From Pseudomonadota bacterium (GTDB lineage: Bacteria > Myxococcota_A > UBA796 > GCA-2862545), in assembly GCA_005776945.1 (NCBI GenBank), contig SXOB01000018.1:1-37744 (forward strand): 37,744 bases of DNA, read 5' to 3'. A model generated the notes under the pieces. The model ran no database searches. It had not been told where the DNA came from and worked only from the letters and a program-made list of their open reading frames with translations. This document shows positions 1 to 10,950 of the stretch, in pieces (within the stretch, counting starts at the first letter, position 1; every line of letters begins with the position of its first letter). Both the position numbers and the translations under genes were made by a program.

Positions 1-2
1 AC

Positions 3-1013
3 TTCCTCGACAATGTGGCAGGTTGGATCCTCGAAATGGAGGGCGGCAAGGGCATCCCTTGGGAAGGCAACTACAGCTCCTGGCTCAAGCAGAAGCAGGA
101 CGCCAGCGAAGCCGCGGACAAGAAGGCCGCCCGCAGCAGAGCACTTGCACAGGAGTTGGAGTGGGTCAAGCTAGGCCAGGGCAAGCGCCGCGACCGGACG
201 AAGGCGCGCCTCACCCAATACGAACGACTCCTGCAGCAGATCGACGACGACGGCAGCGAGGCCGGCCGCGCCGAGATCAAGGTGCCGCCCGGGCCACGTC
301 TCGGCGATGTCGTCGTTCGCGCCAGAGGCCTCCGCAAGGCCTACGGTGACAAGCTCCTCTTCGACGACCTCACGTTCGACCTGCCGCGAGGCGGCATCGT
401 TGGAGTCGTCGGGCCCAACGGGGCCGGCAAGACGACGTTGTTCAAGCTCATCACCGGAAAGGACAACGCCGATGGCGGAGAGCTGACCGTGGGTGACACC
501 GTCACCGTCTCCTACGTCGACCAACTTCGGACCGACTTGAACGATGCGAAGTCCGTCTGGGAGAACATCTCGGGTGGGGCCGACCTGATGAAGGTGGGCA
601 AGTTCGAGATGAACAGTCGCGCCTACTGCGGCGCGTTCGGCTTCAAGGGCGGCCGCCAACAGCAGCCCGTAGGCACGCTGTCGGGAGGCGAGCGCAATCG
701 CGTCCACCTCGCCAAGTTGCTGCAATCTGGCGGGAACTTGCTGCTTCTCGACGAGCCCTCCAACGACCTCGCCGTCGACACGTTGCGGGCCTTGGAAGAA
801 GCCCTGCTGAGCTTTGCCGGCTGCGCGGTGGTCATCAGCCACGACCGCTGGTTCCTGGACCGTATTTGCACCCACATCCTTGCATTCGAGGGTGACAGCC
901 GCGTGGTCTGGTTCGAAGGGAACCACGAAGAGTACGAACGCGACCGCCGCAAGCGCCTTGGCCAGGATGCCGAGACGCCGCATCGAATTCGGTACAAGCC
1001 GCCCACCCGTTGA
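3..1013 (+). CDS. ettA: EttA, ABC-F translational throttle ATPase (3' part)
   Basis: The reading frame is open from base 3, so the gene starts upstream of the window and only about 336 C-terminal residues are seen. The first residues (FLDNVAGWILE) are the end of the first ABC domain; IPWEGNYSSWLKQK starts the linker, which in this family carries the P-site tRNA-interaction motif. Counting from the GTG at 15, the second ABC domain has Walker A GPNGAGKT (133-140), signature LSGGE, Walker B LLLLDEPSNDL and an ISHDRWFLD switch. EttA is a cytosolic ribosome-associated ATPase that gates entry into the elongation cycle according to energy status. The IPWEGNYSSW segment favours EttA over other ABC-F members. 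Both the signature and Walker B glutamate are intact, so the visible half looks functional. Confidence 0.93.
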   Translation, partial: FLDNVAGWILEMEGGKGIPWEGNYSSWLKQKQDASEAADKKAARSRALAQELEWVKLGQGKRRDRTKARLTQYERLLQQIDDDGSEAGRAEIKVPPGPRLGDVVVRARGLRKAYGDKLLFDDLTFDLPRGGIVGVVGPNGAGKTTLFKLITGKDNADGGELTVGDTVTVSYVDQLRTDLNDAKSVWENISGGADLMKVGKFEMNSRAYCGAFGFKGGRQQQPVGTLSGGERNRVHLAKLLQSGGNLLLLDEPSNDLAVDTLRALEEALLSFAGCAVVISHDRWFLDRICTHILAFEGDSRVVWFEGNHEEYERDRRKRLGQDAETPHRIRYKPPTR

Positions 1014-1042
1014 CACGGTACACTGCCGTCGTCGGAGCAGTC

Positions 1043-4000
1043 ATGCGCCCCTCGTTGTTGTTGGCCTGGTTCATCTCGGTTCCGACGGCCCACGCCACAA
1101 CCGTGGCCGTCGTAGCGCCCGGGTCGTCGGTCCAAGACGCCATCGCCACGGTCGGAGACGGCGGCCTCGTCATCCTCGAGCCCGGCGCCCACGTGGGCTG
1201 CGCGTTCATCGCTAACAACGTCGACATCACCATGGTCGGCGCCGGCCCCGACTCGACCACGCTGACATGCAACGACCCTGCGTTGCGGACGCTTGCCGTC
1301 AACGGCGTCGCTCATGTACGCGGCGTCAAATTGATCGCGGGATCCAGTGGCGGCGTGGTCCTTGTGAGCGTGGGCGAGCTGCAACTCGAGGACGTCGAGA
1401 TTCAATCGATCCCCTTCACGGCCTCTGTTGACGGTGTCGGCATCGACGCCGTCGGGTCGGACATCGTCCTGAGAGACGTCAACATCTACCAGACGCTGGC
1501 CCCGACCAACGGGGGTGGCATCCGCGCGGATGGCGGAAGTCTCGACATGACCCGCGTGACGATCGACAACGCGTTTGCCGGCGTCGAAGGCGGAGGGCTT
1601 TGGGCGTTGGGCGTCGACATCGTGGCCCACGAAGTCGATGTCCGCACCAGCTCGGCCATCTTGGGCGGTGGCGTTTGGACCTCGGGAATGAACACCGAGG
1701 TGGAATGGCACGGCGGCATCGTCGCGAACAACAGCGCGTACGCTGGTTCGGGCGGCGGCTGGTACACGGCCGGCGGCGCCAATGTGAACATCTACGGCAC
1801 GTTGTTCGAGAACAATACGGCGACGGCCAAAGGCGGCGCCATCGCGGGCTCAGGCCTCAGCACCGTCACGCTCGTGGGTGGAGCGACGTTCGAGGGCAAC
1901 CACGCTGACCGGCACGGAGGGGCCTTCTACGGAGCGTCGGGGACGCACACCTTTGCGGTGTCGAGCTTCAATCGCAACACCGCAGATGGGCTTCTTTGGA
2001 TCGACAGGTTCAAGAACGGAGGAGCGATCTACGTCGCGGGCGGAACCGTCACGACGAATGGCAACTCATTCGAGTCGCACGAGTCCGTGTTTATCCTTGG
2101 CATCGCGGGGAGCGGCGGAGCCGTGTATGTCGACGATGGCACCTATCGGTCGACCGGCGACTATTTTGGGTCCAACATCTCTGGCCGTGGTGGAGCGATC
2201 TACGTCGGGCCCGACGCCGACGACGTCACGCTCGAATACTCGACGTTCTCCAAGAACTCCGCGAACTTTTCCGAAGGCGGCGCCGTCTACTTCGGCGATT
2301 CGCCCTCTGTGGACACCTACGGGCTCGAGTTCGACAGCAACACCGCAGTGACCTTCGGAGGCGCCGCCTACCACGAGGCCGGCTCCCTCGTTTACCACTA
2401 TGGCACTTACGCGACCGGAAATTCCGCGACCTGGGGCGGCGCCATGGCGGTCGGCAAGGATGCCATCCTGGTCATCCGGTCCTCCGACTTCGACGGGAAC
2501 TCCGCGACCTGGAATGGCGGAGCCTTGGACCACGAGACGTTTGGCACCAGCTTCGCGCTCATCGATGTTGCGGGGACTCATTTTCGCAACAATGCGGCAC
2601 TGAACGCCGGCGGCGGAATCGCCCTGTCCTCTGGCCAGCTGATTCTCAATGGCAGCTGGATTGTTGACAACGACGCGCCGTTCGGCGGCGGGATGTTCAA
2701 CACCCTGACGGAGTACTCCGTGGTCGAAGGAACGACGTTCTGTAGCAACGAGGCCGTCACTGGAGGCGGCGTGTTCATGGACCTGTCGGAGGGGTACCGT
2801 TCCTTCGACAATTCGGTTTTCCAAGAAAACCTGGCCACCGGTACTGCCGGCGGCTTCTACGAGAACGGCAAAAAGGACTCGGGATCCTTCTACTACACGT
2901 ACATGAACTGGGTGACGTTCGCCGGCAACACCGTGGCAGGAAACGCCCAAGACGGCGTGGTCGTCAACGGCAGCGCCCCGTCGATCAGCGAGATCAGCGC
3001 CGTCAGCAGCGTATTCACGACGTACAGCCTCTCGGACAGCGTCGTGTCCGTCACGCCCGATTTCGCGGCCAACGAGTTCTCAATCGACTATTACGGCTCC
3101 CACCTGTGGTCTGCGAGCGGTGTTCCGCTCTACAACATCCAAGATTGGACCGAGCTTTACAGCAACGTCGACGACTTCGACCCGCAACTGGAGGGATGGA
3201 CGTCGACCGACAATTGCCTCACGGAATCGCTCGACTCACTGACAAGCAGCCACCGAGGCGGGTCGGTCTACGGGTACTACGGCGATGGAGTCGGGGCCGG
3301 GGTGACCGGCTTGTGGGTAGACGTGGATGCTGACGGTTGGTCCGTCGGAGAAGGCGACTGCGACGACAAGGACGGCGGGCGGCACCCCGGCCGGGCCGAG
3401 ATCGCGGGCGATGGCATCGATCAGGATTGCACGGGTTGGGACGACCCCGACCCTGACGGCGACGGCTCCTTTGGCATTGACTGCAACGAGGGCGACCCCT
3501 CGGTCTACCCTGCAGCGCCAGACACCTGGTACGACGGCATCGATAGTAACTGCGACGAGGCGAACGACTTCGACCAAGACGGAGACGGCATTCCCTCCCC
3601 CGACGACTGCAATGACCTCGATGCGGCCATCAGCCCCGTCGCGGTGGAGGTTCCCTACGACGGCACGATCCAGCGCTGCGGCGCGCTCGACGGCGACGCC
3701 GACCTCGACGGTCACGAAGCGCTCGCCATGGGCGGGACAGATTGCGATGACCTGAATTCCGGCGTCCATCCTGGCGAACCTGAGGTCTGGTACGACGGCA
3801 TCGACGCCGACTGTTTGGGTGACGACGATTTCGACCGGGACCATGACGGCGATCCGATTCCGCCCATGGGCGGGGACTGCGACGATCAAGACGACAAGCA
3901 GTCCAGCCTCATCCTCGAGATCCCATACGACGGCATCGACAATGACTGCGTCGGAGGCGACCTTACCGACGTAGACGCCGATGGCTTCGACGCCATCGTG

Positions 4001-4636
4001 GCGGGCGGCGAAGACTGCGACGACGACCAGGCCGACACGTACCCGGGAGCCGAAGAGCTGCTCGACGGGCGCGACAACGATTGCGACGGCGAGGGCGACC
4101 CCGACGCCGACGCCGACGGCATCCTCGACTACTTCGAGGGCCTTTACGGCACGAACGTCAACGATGACGACTCGGACGCCGATGGAATTCCCGACGGCAT
4201 CGAGTGGGGCCCCGATCCCCTTGGCGCGCCCGTCGACACCGACGACGACGGTCAGGCCGACGCCCTCGACGACGACAGCGACGGCGATGGCCTCTCCGAC
4301 GCCGAAGAGGGCATGGTGGACACGGACGGCGACGGCACAATCGACGCCGCCGACTCCGACGATGACGGCGACGGCATGCCTACGATCGAAGAGGCCCCGG
4401 GCGTCGACTCGGACGGCGACGGTCTCCTCGATTCACTCGACCCCGACAGCGACAACGATGGGTCGCTGGACGGACGGGACGCGGCTCCGCTGGACGACGG
4501 CGCCGACGGGGCCGCCGACCCGCCCGCCGACTCGGAGCGCAACTATGGCTTTGGCCTTGGCTGCACGACGACAGGGCAAGGGACGGGGTGGCTTGGACTC
4601 GCGGCGTTGCTGGCCCGCCGGCGCCGGAATCGCTGA
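1043..4636 (+). CDS. Secreted beta-helix/MopE-repeat protein with MYXO-CTERM-like tag
   Basis: This is a 1197-aa exported protein. I place the start at the ATG at 1043 because a GGAG lies 5 bases upstream and the product then begins with a clean signal peptide (MRPSLLLAWFISVPTAHA). Residues about 20-650 are Gly/Asn-rich repeats of the type GGGI...NNTA...GGA, as in polymorphic-outer-membrane/right-handed beta-helix proteins. From about residue 760 there are six MopE-type modules (DCDD...PG.xE...DGIDxDC), the putative metal-binding motif of Myxococcus spore-coat protein MopE. They are followed by Asp-rich DSDGDG thrombospondin-3-like calcium repeats. The C-terminus (GCTTTG, then a hydrophobic stretch, then RRRRNR) matches the MYXO-CTERM architecture, in which a Cys precedes a membrane helix and a basic tail, implying surface anchoring. 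A structural or adhesive surface role is inferred; the ligand is unknown. It ends 24 bp from the convergent kinase gene. Confidence 0.85.
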   Translation: MRPSLLLAWFISVPTAHATTVAVVAPGSSVQDAIATVGDGGLVILEPGAHVGCAFIANNVDITMVGAGPDSTTLTCNDPALRTLAVNGVAHVRGVKLIAGSSGGVVLVSVGELQLEDVEIQSIPFTASVDGVGIDAVGSDIVLRDVNIYQTLAPTNGGGIRADGGSLDMTRVTIDNAFAGVEGGGLWALGVDIVAHEVDVRTSSAILGGGVWTSGMNTEVEWHGGIVANNSAYAGSGGGWYTAGGANVNIYGTLFENNTATAKGGAIAGSGLSTVTLVGGATFEGNHADRHGGAFYGASGTHTFAVSSFNRNTADGLLWIDRFKNGGAIYVAGGTVTTNGNSFESHESVFILGIAGSGGAVYVDDGTYRSTGDYFGSNISGRGGAIYVGPDADDVTLEYSTFSKNSANFSEGGAVYFGDSPSVDTYGLEFDSNTAVTFGGAAYHEAGSLVYHYGTYATGNSATWGGAMAVGKDAILVIRSSDFDGNSATWNGGALDHETFGTSFALIDVAGTHFRNNAALNAGGGIALSSGQLILNGSWIVDNDAPFGGGMFNTLTEYSVVEGTTFCSNEAVTGGGVFMDLSEGYRSFDNSVFQENLATGTAGGFYENGKKDSGSFYYTYMNWVTFAGNTVAGNAQDGVVVNGSAPSISEISAVSSVFTTYSLSDSVVSVTPDFAANEFSIDYYGSHLWSASGVPLYNIQDWTELYSNVDDFDPQLEGWTSTDNCLTESLDSLTSSHRGGSVYGYYGDGVGAGVTGLWVDVDADGWSVGEGDCDDKDGGRHPGRAEIAGDGIDQDCTGWDDPDPDGDGSFGIDCNEGDPSVYPAAPDTWYDGIDSNCDEANDFDQDGDGIPSPDDCNDLDAAISPVAVEVPYDGTIQRCGALDGDADLDGHEALAMGGTDCDDLNSGVHPGEPEVWYDGIDADCLGDDDFDRDHDGDPIPPMGGDCDDQDDKQSSLILEIPYDGIDNDCVGGDLTDVDADGFDAIVAGGEDCDDDQADTYPGAEELLDGRDNDCDGEGDPDADADGILDYFEGLYGTNVNDDDSDADGIPDGIEWGPDPLGAPVDTDDDGQADALDDDSDGDGLSDAEEGMVDTDGDGTIDAADSDDDGDGMPTIEEAPGVDSDGDGLLDSLDPDSDNDGSLDGRDAAPLDDGADGAADPPADSERNYGFGLGCTTTGQGTGWLGLAALLARRRRNR

Positions 4637-4660
4637 GGCGCGCTGGCTTGGGGCCCAGTG

Positions 4661-6094
4661 CTAGAGCGCGAGGATCGCCAAGATTCCGGTCGCGACGACG
4701 AGCGCAATGGCGGCGGCCCACAGCCACAGCCCAGAGGACCCCGCGTCCGTTTCGGGGGCCGCTGCCGGCGCGGTCGTGGCCGGCTCCGTAGGCACGTGGA
4801 CCGCGACGTCTTCCGCTTCCGCCGCGCCGGTCTCTGTGACGGCGTCCGCCGAAGGCGGGACGCGTTCAGGCACGACTGCGGTGGGTGTTTCGTCCGACGC
4901 GGGTGGCGGTGACATCAGCTCGGGAGGAAGCACTCCAGTCATCTCTGGCAGCGATTCGTTGCCAGCGTCCGGGTGCACCTCGACGACCGAGAGGGAGGCG
5001 ATGTCCCCGTCACCCAACTCCGGCAACTCGGTGTTGCCCCCTGATTCTGGCAGTGGGCTCGCGCTTTCCGCCGTGAGGTCCGCCTCTGCTAGCGGCGCCC
5101 GCTCCTCGGTCAGGTCATCTGCGTGAACGACACGCTCCGCCTGCGTGGCCGGTTCTCCCTGTTCGGCGAGGGTGCCAACGTCGCTCTCTTCAACCTCGGT
5201 CGCCAGGTCGGCTGCGAGGTCTGCCAACTCGATCCGATGTCCCATGGAGTCGAGGACGCCTCGAACGGCGAGGGCCAGGCCGCGCGCGCTCGCAAAACGC
5301 ATGTCGGGCTGTACCTGAACGGCCCGGCGAAAGACCTCCCGCAACGATTCAGGCATGTCGACCAGATGAATCTCGGGGACGGGGTCCCCCACGCGAAACA
5401 TCGCTTCTTGAACCGACCGGGCATCGGAGGCATGTTTCCCGGTCAGCAGAAAATGAAGGATGAGCCCGAGTGCGTAGATGTCGGACGCGACCACCAGACT
5501 GTCGACGCCTTCGAGGTGTTCGGGAGAGGCATACCGTGGGGTCGCCACCACCGCGGCGCGGCCGCGCAGGATCACGGGGTGCGCGATCAGAGCGACGGTC
5601 CCGAAGTCGGTGACGCGGGGCACCCAGCGCTCCGGCAAACGGGCCTCGCCCTCGACGAGCACGTTCTCCGGCTTGAGGTCGCCGTGGATGATGCCTTTGA
5701 GGTGGAGGTACTCCACACCCTGCACGATTCCAAGAAAGAACTGCAGGCCGATGTGGATCGGCAGACCATCGGGCCAGGCGCGGGTCAGCAACTTCTCAAG
5801 CGTCTGTCCGCCGGGGATGAGGTCGAGGACCAATGCGATCGCCCCGTCGTGTTCGACCAACTCGCGTGCGCTCAGCACGTGGGGATGTTTGAGCTGCGCG
5901 CCGACAAGACCCTCTTCGTTGAATCGGTGACGCCATCCCGAGTCGGCGTGAAGCCGACTGTGCAGCACCTTGAGGGCCACGGTACCGCCGTACAACGGAT
6001 TGTGGGCCGCGTAGACGCTCCCCATGCCACCAGAGGCCACAAGCCCCTCGACAATGTACGGACCAAAGGCCGCGCCCGGCGCAACATGTTCCAT
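4661..6094 (-). CDS. Membrane-anchored Ser/Thr protein kinase
   Basis: This 477-aa protein has an N-terminal Hanks-type kinase domain (about residues 10-290). Visible elements are the Gly-rich loop GLVASGGMGSVY, the ATP-binding Lys in VALKVL (K42), catalytic loop HGDLKPEN (137-144), DFG (163-165), SPE in place of APE (190-192) and the following DIYALG. The catalytic loop reads HGD, not HRD, so this is a non-RD kinase that may not need activation-loop phosphorylation. After an acidic, Pro/Ala/Thr-rich linker there is one C-terminal hydrophobic segment (about 454-477, WLWAAAIALVVATGILAIL), so the kinase domain should face the cytoplasm, tethered by its tail. It starts 10 bp after the stop of a histidine-kinase-like gene, implying cotranscription and probably a shared pathway. 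No extracellular sensor domain follows the helix. The substrate is unknown. Confidence 0.9.
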   Translation of the reverse strand: MEHVAPGAAFGPYIVEGLVASGGMGSVYAAHNPLYGGTVALKVLHSRLHADSGWRHRFNEEGLVGAQLKHPHVLSARELVEHDGAIALVLDLIPGGQTLEKLLTRAWPDGLPIHIGLQFFLGIVQGVEYLHLKGIIHGDLKPENVLVEGEARLPERWVPRVTDFGTVALIAHPVILRGRAAVVATPRYASPEHLEGVDSLVVASDIYALGLILHFLLTGKHASDARSVQEAMFRVGDPVPEIHLVDMPESLREVFRRAVQVQPDMRFASARGLALAVRGVLDSMGHRIELADLAADLATEVEESDVGTLAEQGEPATQAERVVHADDLTEERAPLAEADLTAESASPLPESGGNTELPELGDGDIASLSVVEVHPDAGNESLPEMTGVLPPELMSPPPASDETPTAVVPERVPPSADAVTETGAAEAEDVAVHVPTEPATTAPAAAPETDAGSSGLWLWAAAIALVVATGILAILAL

Positions 6095-6104
6095 GGGCTT
6101 CGAG

Positions 6105-6809
6105 CTATCGCGCTGGTTCGCCGCCGCTCGATATCGGAAGCGCGATCGTGAGAAGGACCCCGCCCGACGCGTGGTCCGTTACGCTCAGGCGCCCAGCGTG
6201 CCGCTCCACGACCCGTCGTGCATGTACCAGCCCAAAGACCGTGGTCGGCAGGCGGTTCCGCCGCATCTCCAAAACGCCGTCAGCGGCAAAGAGACTTTCG
6301 TGGGCCCCGCTCGGCAGACCGAGGCCAGGGACATCGACCTCAATGACCACTTCTGACCCACGTCGCTTCGCTCGGACGGCGACCACGGCGTTCGCGTCAG
6401 CCATCCGTCGCGCCGTGAACATGATGTCGGTCAAGGCCCGAAGAATCGCGGGTTGATCCCCACGTGCAACCAGACCGTCCTCGGAATGACAGGTGAGCCC
6501 CCGGCGCAGGGCTGGGCGGCCGGCCACTTGCCGCAAAAGAGGTCCGAGGTCGATGGGGCCGATGGGACGATCGTCCACGCCTCGGCGCATTGCGGCCACG
6601 CCGTCAATCGTTGCAGAGGCGAGGTCGACGGCCTCCAACATGTCCTGGACGTCTTGGTCGCGCCCCGTGTTCGCGCCATCTTGAAGCAATTCCGCCAACA
6701 TTCGGATGGCGGTCAAGGGACTGTTGAGGTCGTGCAAGAAGATCTGCAACAACTCGCCGTCGATAGGACCATCGGGTGGGTCCACTCGGCTCACCTCCGG
6801 TGCGGCCAT
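6105..6809 (-). CDS. Histidine-kinase-like protein with degenerate ATP-binding site
   Basis: The product is a 234-aa soluble protein with no sensor or membrane segment. An H-box is clear (FLHDLNSPLTAIRMLAELL, H26), followed by a long dimerisation-type helix pair. The C-terminal half keeps the order of an HATPase_c domain: an N-box position (ILRALTDIMFTARR, about 122-135), a G1-like VPGLGLP (160-166), and a G2-like VFGLVHARRVVERHAGRL (191-208), ending GVLLTIALPI. The Asn residues expected in the N-box are replaced by Thr/Asp/Thr and the DxGxG of the G1 box is not intact, so ATP binding is doubtful. It may act as a scaffold, phosphotransfer or regulatory partner for the kinase encoded 10 bp downstream. 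The ATG at 6809 has a GGAG six bases upstream. A real but divergent kinase cannot be excluded. Confidence 0.75.
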   Translation of the reverse strand: MAAPEVSRVDPPDGPIDGELLQIFLHDLNSPLTAIRMLAELLQDGANTGRDQDVQDMLEAVDLASATIDGVAAMRRGVDDRPIGPIDLGPLLRQVAGRPALRRGLTCHSEDGLVARGDQPAILRALTDIMFTARRMADANAVVAVRAKRRGSEVVIEVDVPGLGLPSGAHESLFAADGVLEMRRNRLPTTVFGLVHARRVVERHAGRLSVTDHASGGVLLTIALPISSGGEPAR

Positions 6810-6850
6810 TGATGCTCCACAATCGAATCGACCTTATCCACTCGCAAACG

Positions 6851-7768
6851 TCAGGGGTAGGTGCTGGATCCATGAAAGAGTGGGAGTCCCCGGGCGGTTC
6901 CCAGGCCCGCCACCGGCCTCCCGGAAAGGTCATCGACGACGTACTGCGCTGACAAGATGGCGAGGGCCACCAGGGCCGTGCGCAGCATCGCAGCAGCGAC
7001 GGCAGACGCCCAGGCCGGGCTTGGCGACGTCCCTCCCAGGATCAGGGTGCTGCGGAGCACGAGGCCAAAAGGCAAGCCAAGCAACAGACTCCGGGGCAAC
7101 CACCCCGCGAGGACCATCCCGAGCGCGAGCACGCCCGCGGTGTCCAGGCACCACCGAGCCGCCAGAACCGTCGACAGGGCGCCATACCGAGCCACGTAGG
7201 TTCGGTCCCCGCGCCGTCGATCCTCGTCTGCTTGGAACGCTTGGGCGACCAAGTAGAGGGAGGCGACCGCCGAAACGAAGATCGCGCCCAAGATGGCCAC
7301 ACGTGGAGTCAACGGGGCGCCCGATGCCGCAAAGCCAGCGTACGGCGTCGCGAGGCCGTAGCCGACGACGTTGACCACCGGCCCCCCCCACGGGTGGCCC
7401 TTCCACCGCGTGCGCTCCGCACTGTAGGCCGCCGCGAGCGCGGCACAGAGCGCGGCCGTCACGCCAATGGCTGCGGACGCCCAAAAGGCGACGACCACCG
7501 CAGCGATGAGGGTGGCAACGGCCAGGGGCACGGGCGGGGGCGTGCCCGGCCTCCCCCAGAGCACCGGGCCCTCGTCCCGGTCCGTTGCCGCGTTCCACCA
7601 CATCGTGCCCGCTTGGAGCAAGAGCCAGGCGACGAGCGTCGCCAACAGGGACCCAAGGCCTCCCATGGGTCGGGCGCCATCCCAATGGCCAAGACCGTAG
7701 CCCAAAGCGACGGCGCCCCAGACGTAGGGCACCATCGCAGGCCGCAGCTGATTCCAGGCCGATTTCAT
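6851..7768 (-). CDS. UbiA-family prenyltransferase-like membrane protein
   Basis: This is a 305-aa, very hydrophobic protein with roughly seven to nine membrane segments. The first Asp-rich motif of the UbiA superfamily appears as NAATDRDEG (59-67), here with Gly where the last Asp of the usual NDxxDxxxD would be. The second appears as ADEDRRRGDRT (180-190), followed by VARYG, as in the family's D...D...R.T...R.G signature. UbiA enzymes transfer a prenyl chain to an aromatic or polar acceptor, using Mg2+-bound diphosphate, within the inner membrane. The acceptor cannot be read from sequence. The ATG overlaps the stop of the upstream gene by 4 bp (ATGA), so it is translationally coupled to the secreted-protein gene, and its neighbours include a DUF547 protein. 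No quinone or haem biosynthesis gene is adjacent. Confidence 0.72.
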   Translation of the reverse strand: MKSAWNQLRPAMVPYVWGAVALGYGLGHWDGARPMGGLGSLLATLVAWLLLQAGTMWWNAATDRDEGPVLWGRPGTPPPVPLAVATLIAAVVVAFWASAAIGVTAALCAALAAAYSAERTRWKGHPWGGPVVNVVGYGLATPYAGFAASGAPLTPRVAILGAIFVSAVASLYLVAQAFQADEDRRRGDRTYVARYGALSTVLAARWCLDTAGVLALGMVLAGWLPRSLLLGLPFGLVLRSTLILGGTSPSPAWASAVAAAMLRTALVALAILSAQYVVDDLSGRPVAGLGTARGLPLFHGSSTYP

Positions 7769-8547
7769 GGACGGGTCAGGAATGCCTTCCCGCTCGCCGC
7801 TTCAAGGGCGACCACCTCCGCGCCCGTGAACGGCGTCTCCGAGGTTTGGACGACGGCCCGTACAAAGCGCGTACAGGCGTCGCGCACGGCGTCGCCCCAC
7901 ACCGTGTCCGTTCGACTGAGCCAGAAGGCCCCAATCGCAGCGCGACGTTCTTCGGGTGTCGCCACTACGACGCCCCCAGGCTCCAAAGGCACGCCATCGA
8001 CCCAGAGGGCTTCGAGGCGATCCGGCAGGGCCTCCAGGTTCGTGGCGAGCGCGCGGTCGGCCACCCGATCGGACCAGGTCGAAACGAGCGCGTCGGTTTG
8101 GTCCGCCAACTCGCGCCAGTCCGATGCGAGCTTTTGGGGGGCGACGACAGCACCTCCGAGGCGAACGCATAGGAAAGGCCAAATGACGCAGGTGGCCCAC
8201 GCACCCGCAGAGTTCCGATCAAACAGGACTTCGCGCCCCTCGATCCGAATGAGTTCCCGTCGAACAACGAGAAAGGCCTGGTCATCGTCCACGATCACGC
8301 GGCCATGGTGCGGGCCATCCACGTGACGGAGCACGGTCCGGCCATCCGCACGCTCTCGGCTGAGTTCCCATCCCTCATCGACAAGTTGGTCGAGAACGGC
8401 CGCGCGGGCGGCCTCCACTTCGCGGCCCCAAACCGTGATCTCTACATCCGCGGGTTCCGAAGCCCATGCGGCCGAAACGAGCATCCAGCCCGTCACCACG
8501 GCGACCGATCGATGGGCGGAGAACCGGCACCAACGTAAAACGCCCAC
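7765..8547 (-). CDS. Secreted protein of unknown function
   Basis: I do not recognise a family. The 260-aa product begins with a basic then hydrophobic segment (RFSAHRSVAVVTGWMLVSAAWA, split by cleavage after AWA) that reads as a signal peptide, so it is probably periplasmic. The rest is soluble, mixed alpha/beta, with an aliphatic stretch AGAWATCVIWPFLCVRLGG around residues 113-131 that could be a buried strand or a short membrane-associated segment. The start used here overlaps the upstream gene by 55 bp. A GTG at 8496 would give the 4-bp GTGA overlap typical of this cluster but would remove the basic n-region of the signal peptide, so I prefer the longer form. The 3' end overlaps the UbiA-like gene by 4 bp, implying a joint role. 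Confidence 0.7.
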   Translation of the reverse strand: MGVLRWCRFSAHRSVAVVTGWMLVSAAWASEPADVEITVWGREVEAARAAVLDQLVDEGWELSRERADGRTVLRHVDGPHHGRVIVDDDQAFLVVRRELIRIEGREVLFDRNSAGAWATCVIWPFLCVRLGGAVVAPQKLASDWRELADQTDALVSTWSDRVADRALATNLEALPDRLEALWVDGVPLEPGGVVVATPEERRAAIGAFWLSRTDTVWGDAVRDACTRFVRAVVQTSETPFTGAEVVALEAASGKAFLTRP

Positions 8548-8815
8548 ATCGCTGCCTCATCTTGGAAGGTGCGGACCTCCAGGCGCGGGTGGTCGTCGAA
8601 GAGGCCTGCGCCCGTGGCCAGAATCGGGACCAGCATGCCCGTGGCTCGGTCGCGGAGAACGGCATGAACGCGCTCGCGGACCGGTGCCGGCACCCTCCCC
8701 CATGCGTCCCGAGTCCAGGTTGCCTCGAGTTTCCAGCTGCCGGCCGGGTCGCGGACGAAGACGGCGGGCGGGCCGACGTCCGCCATGGCCTCGTCAAATG
8801 GCGTCTTGAAGGCGG

Positions 8816-8819
<4 letters not shown>
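8493..8819 (-). CDS. Small 108-aa protein, unknown function
   Basis: The gene starts at a GTG that overlaps the DUF547 stop by 4 bp (GTGA) and fills what would otherwise be a 270-bp hole in the cluster. The product is cytosolic-looking (no signal peptide or membrane segment), 108 aa, with sequence such as FVRDPAGSWKLEATWTRDAW and VLRDRATGMLVPILATGAGL, suggesting a small beta-rich domain. I do not recognise a family. The frame stays open for some way upstream inside the DUF547 gene, but the composition there is that of a shadow frame, so the GTG is the likely start. Its 3' end runs 55 bp into the next gene. Support comes from context and spacing, not homology. Confidence 0.6.
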
Positions 8820-10933
<2,114 letters not shown>

Positions 10934-10935
<2 letters not shown>

Positions 10936-10950
10936 CGGTCGCTTACCGCT
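10934..10950. terminator. Hairpin between convergent eno and methyltransferase genes
   Basis: AGCGGT (10934-10939) pairs with ACCGCT (10945-10950) around a 5-nt loop, exactly at the meeting point of the two stops. A hairpin serving both strands would be expected here. There is no T-tract, so an intrinsic terminator is only tentative. Confidence 0.35.

Noticed and set aside
171..1016. 281-aa open frame on the minus strand opposite ettA
   Set aside because: A shadow frame of a GC-rich gene: no domain is recognisable and ettA on the other strand is unmistakable.
3325..4480. Asp-rich repetitive DNA that looks like a tandem repeat or CRISPR-like array
   Set aside because: The repeats are at protein level (MopE and TSP3 modules) with variable spacing; no identical repeat units or spacers.
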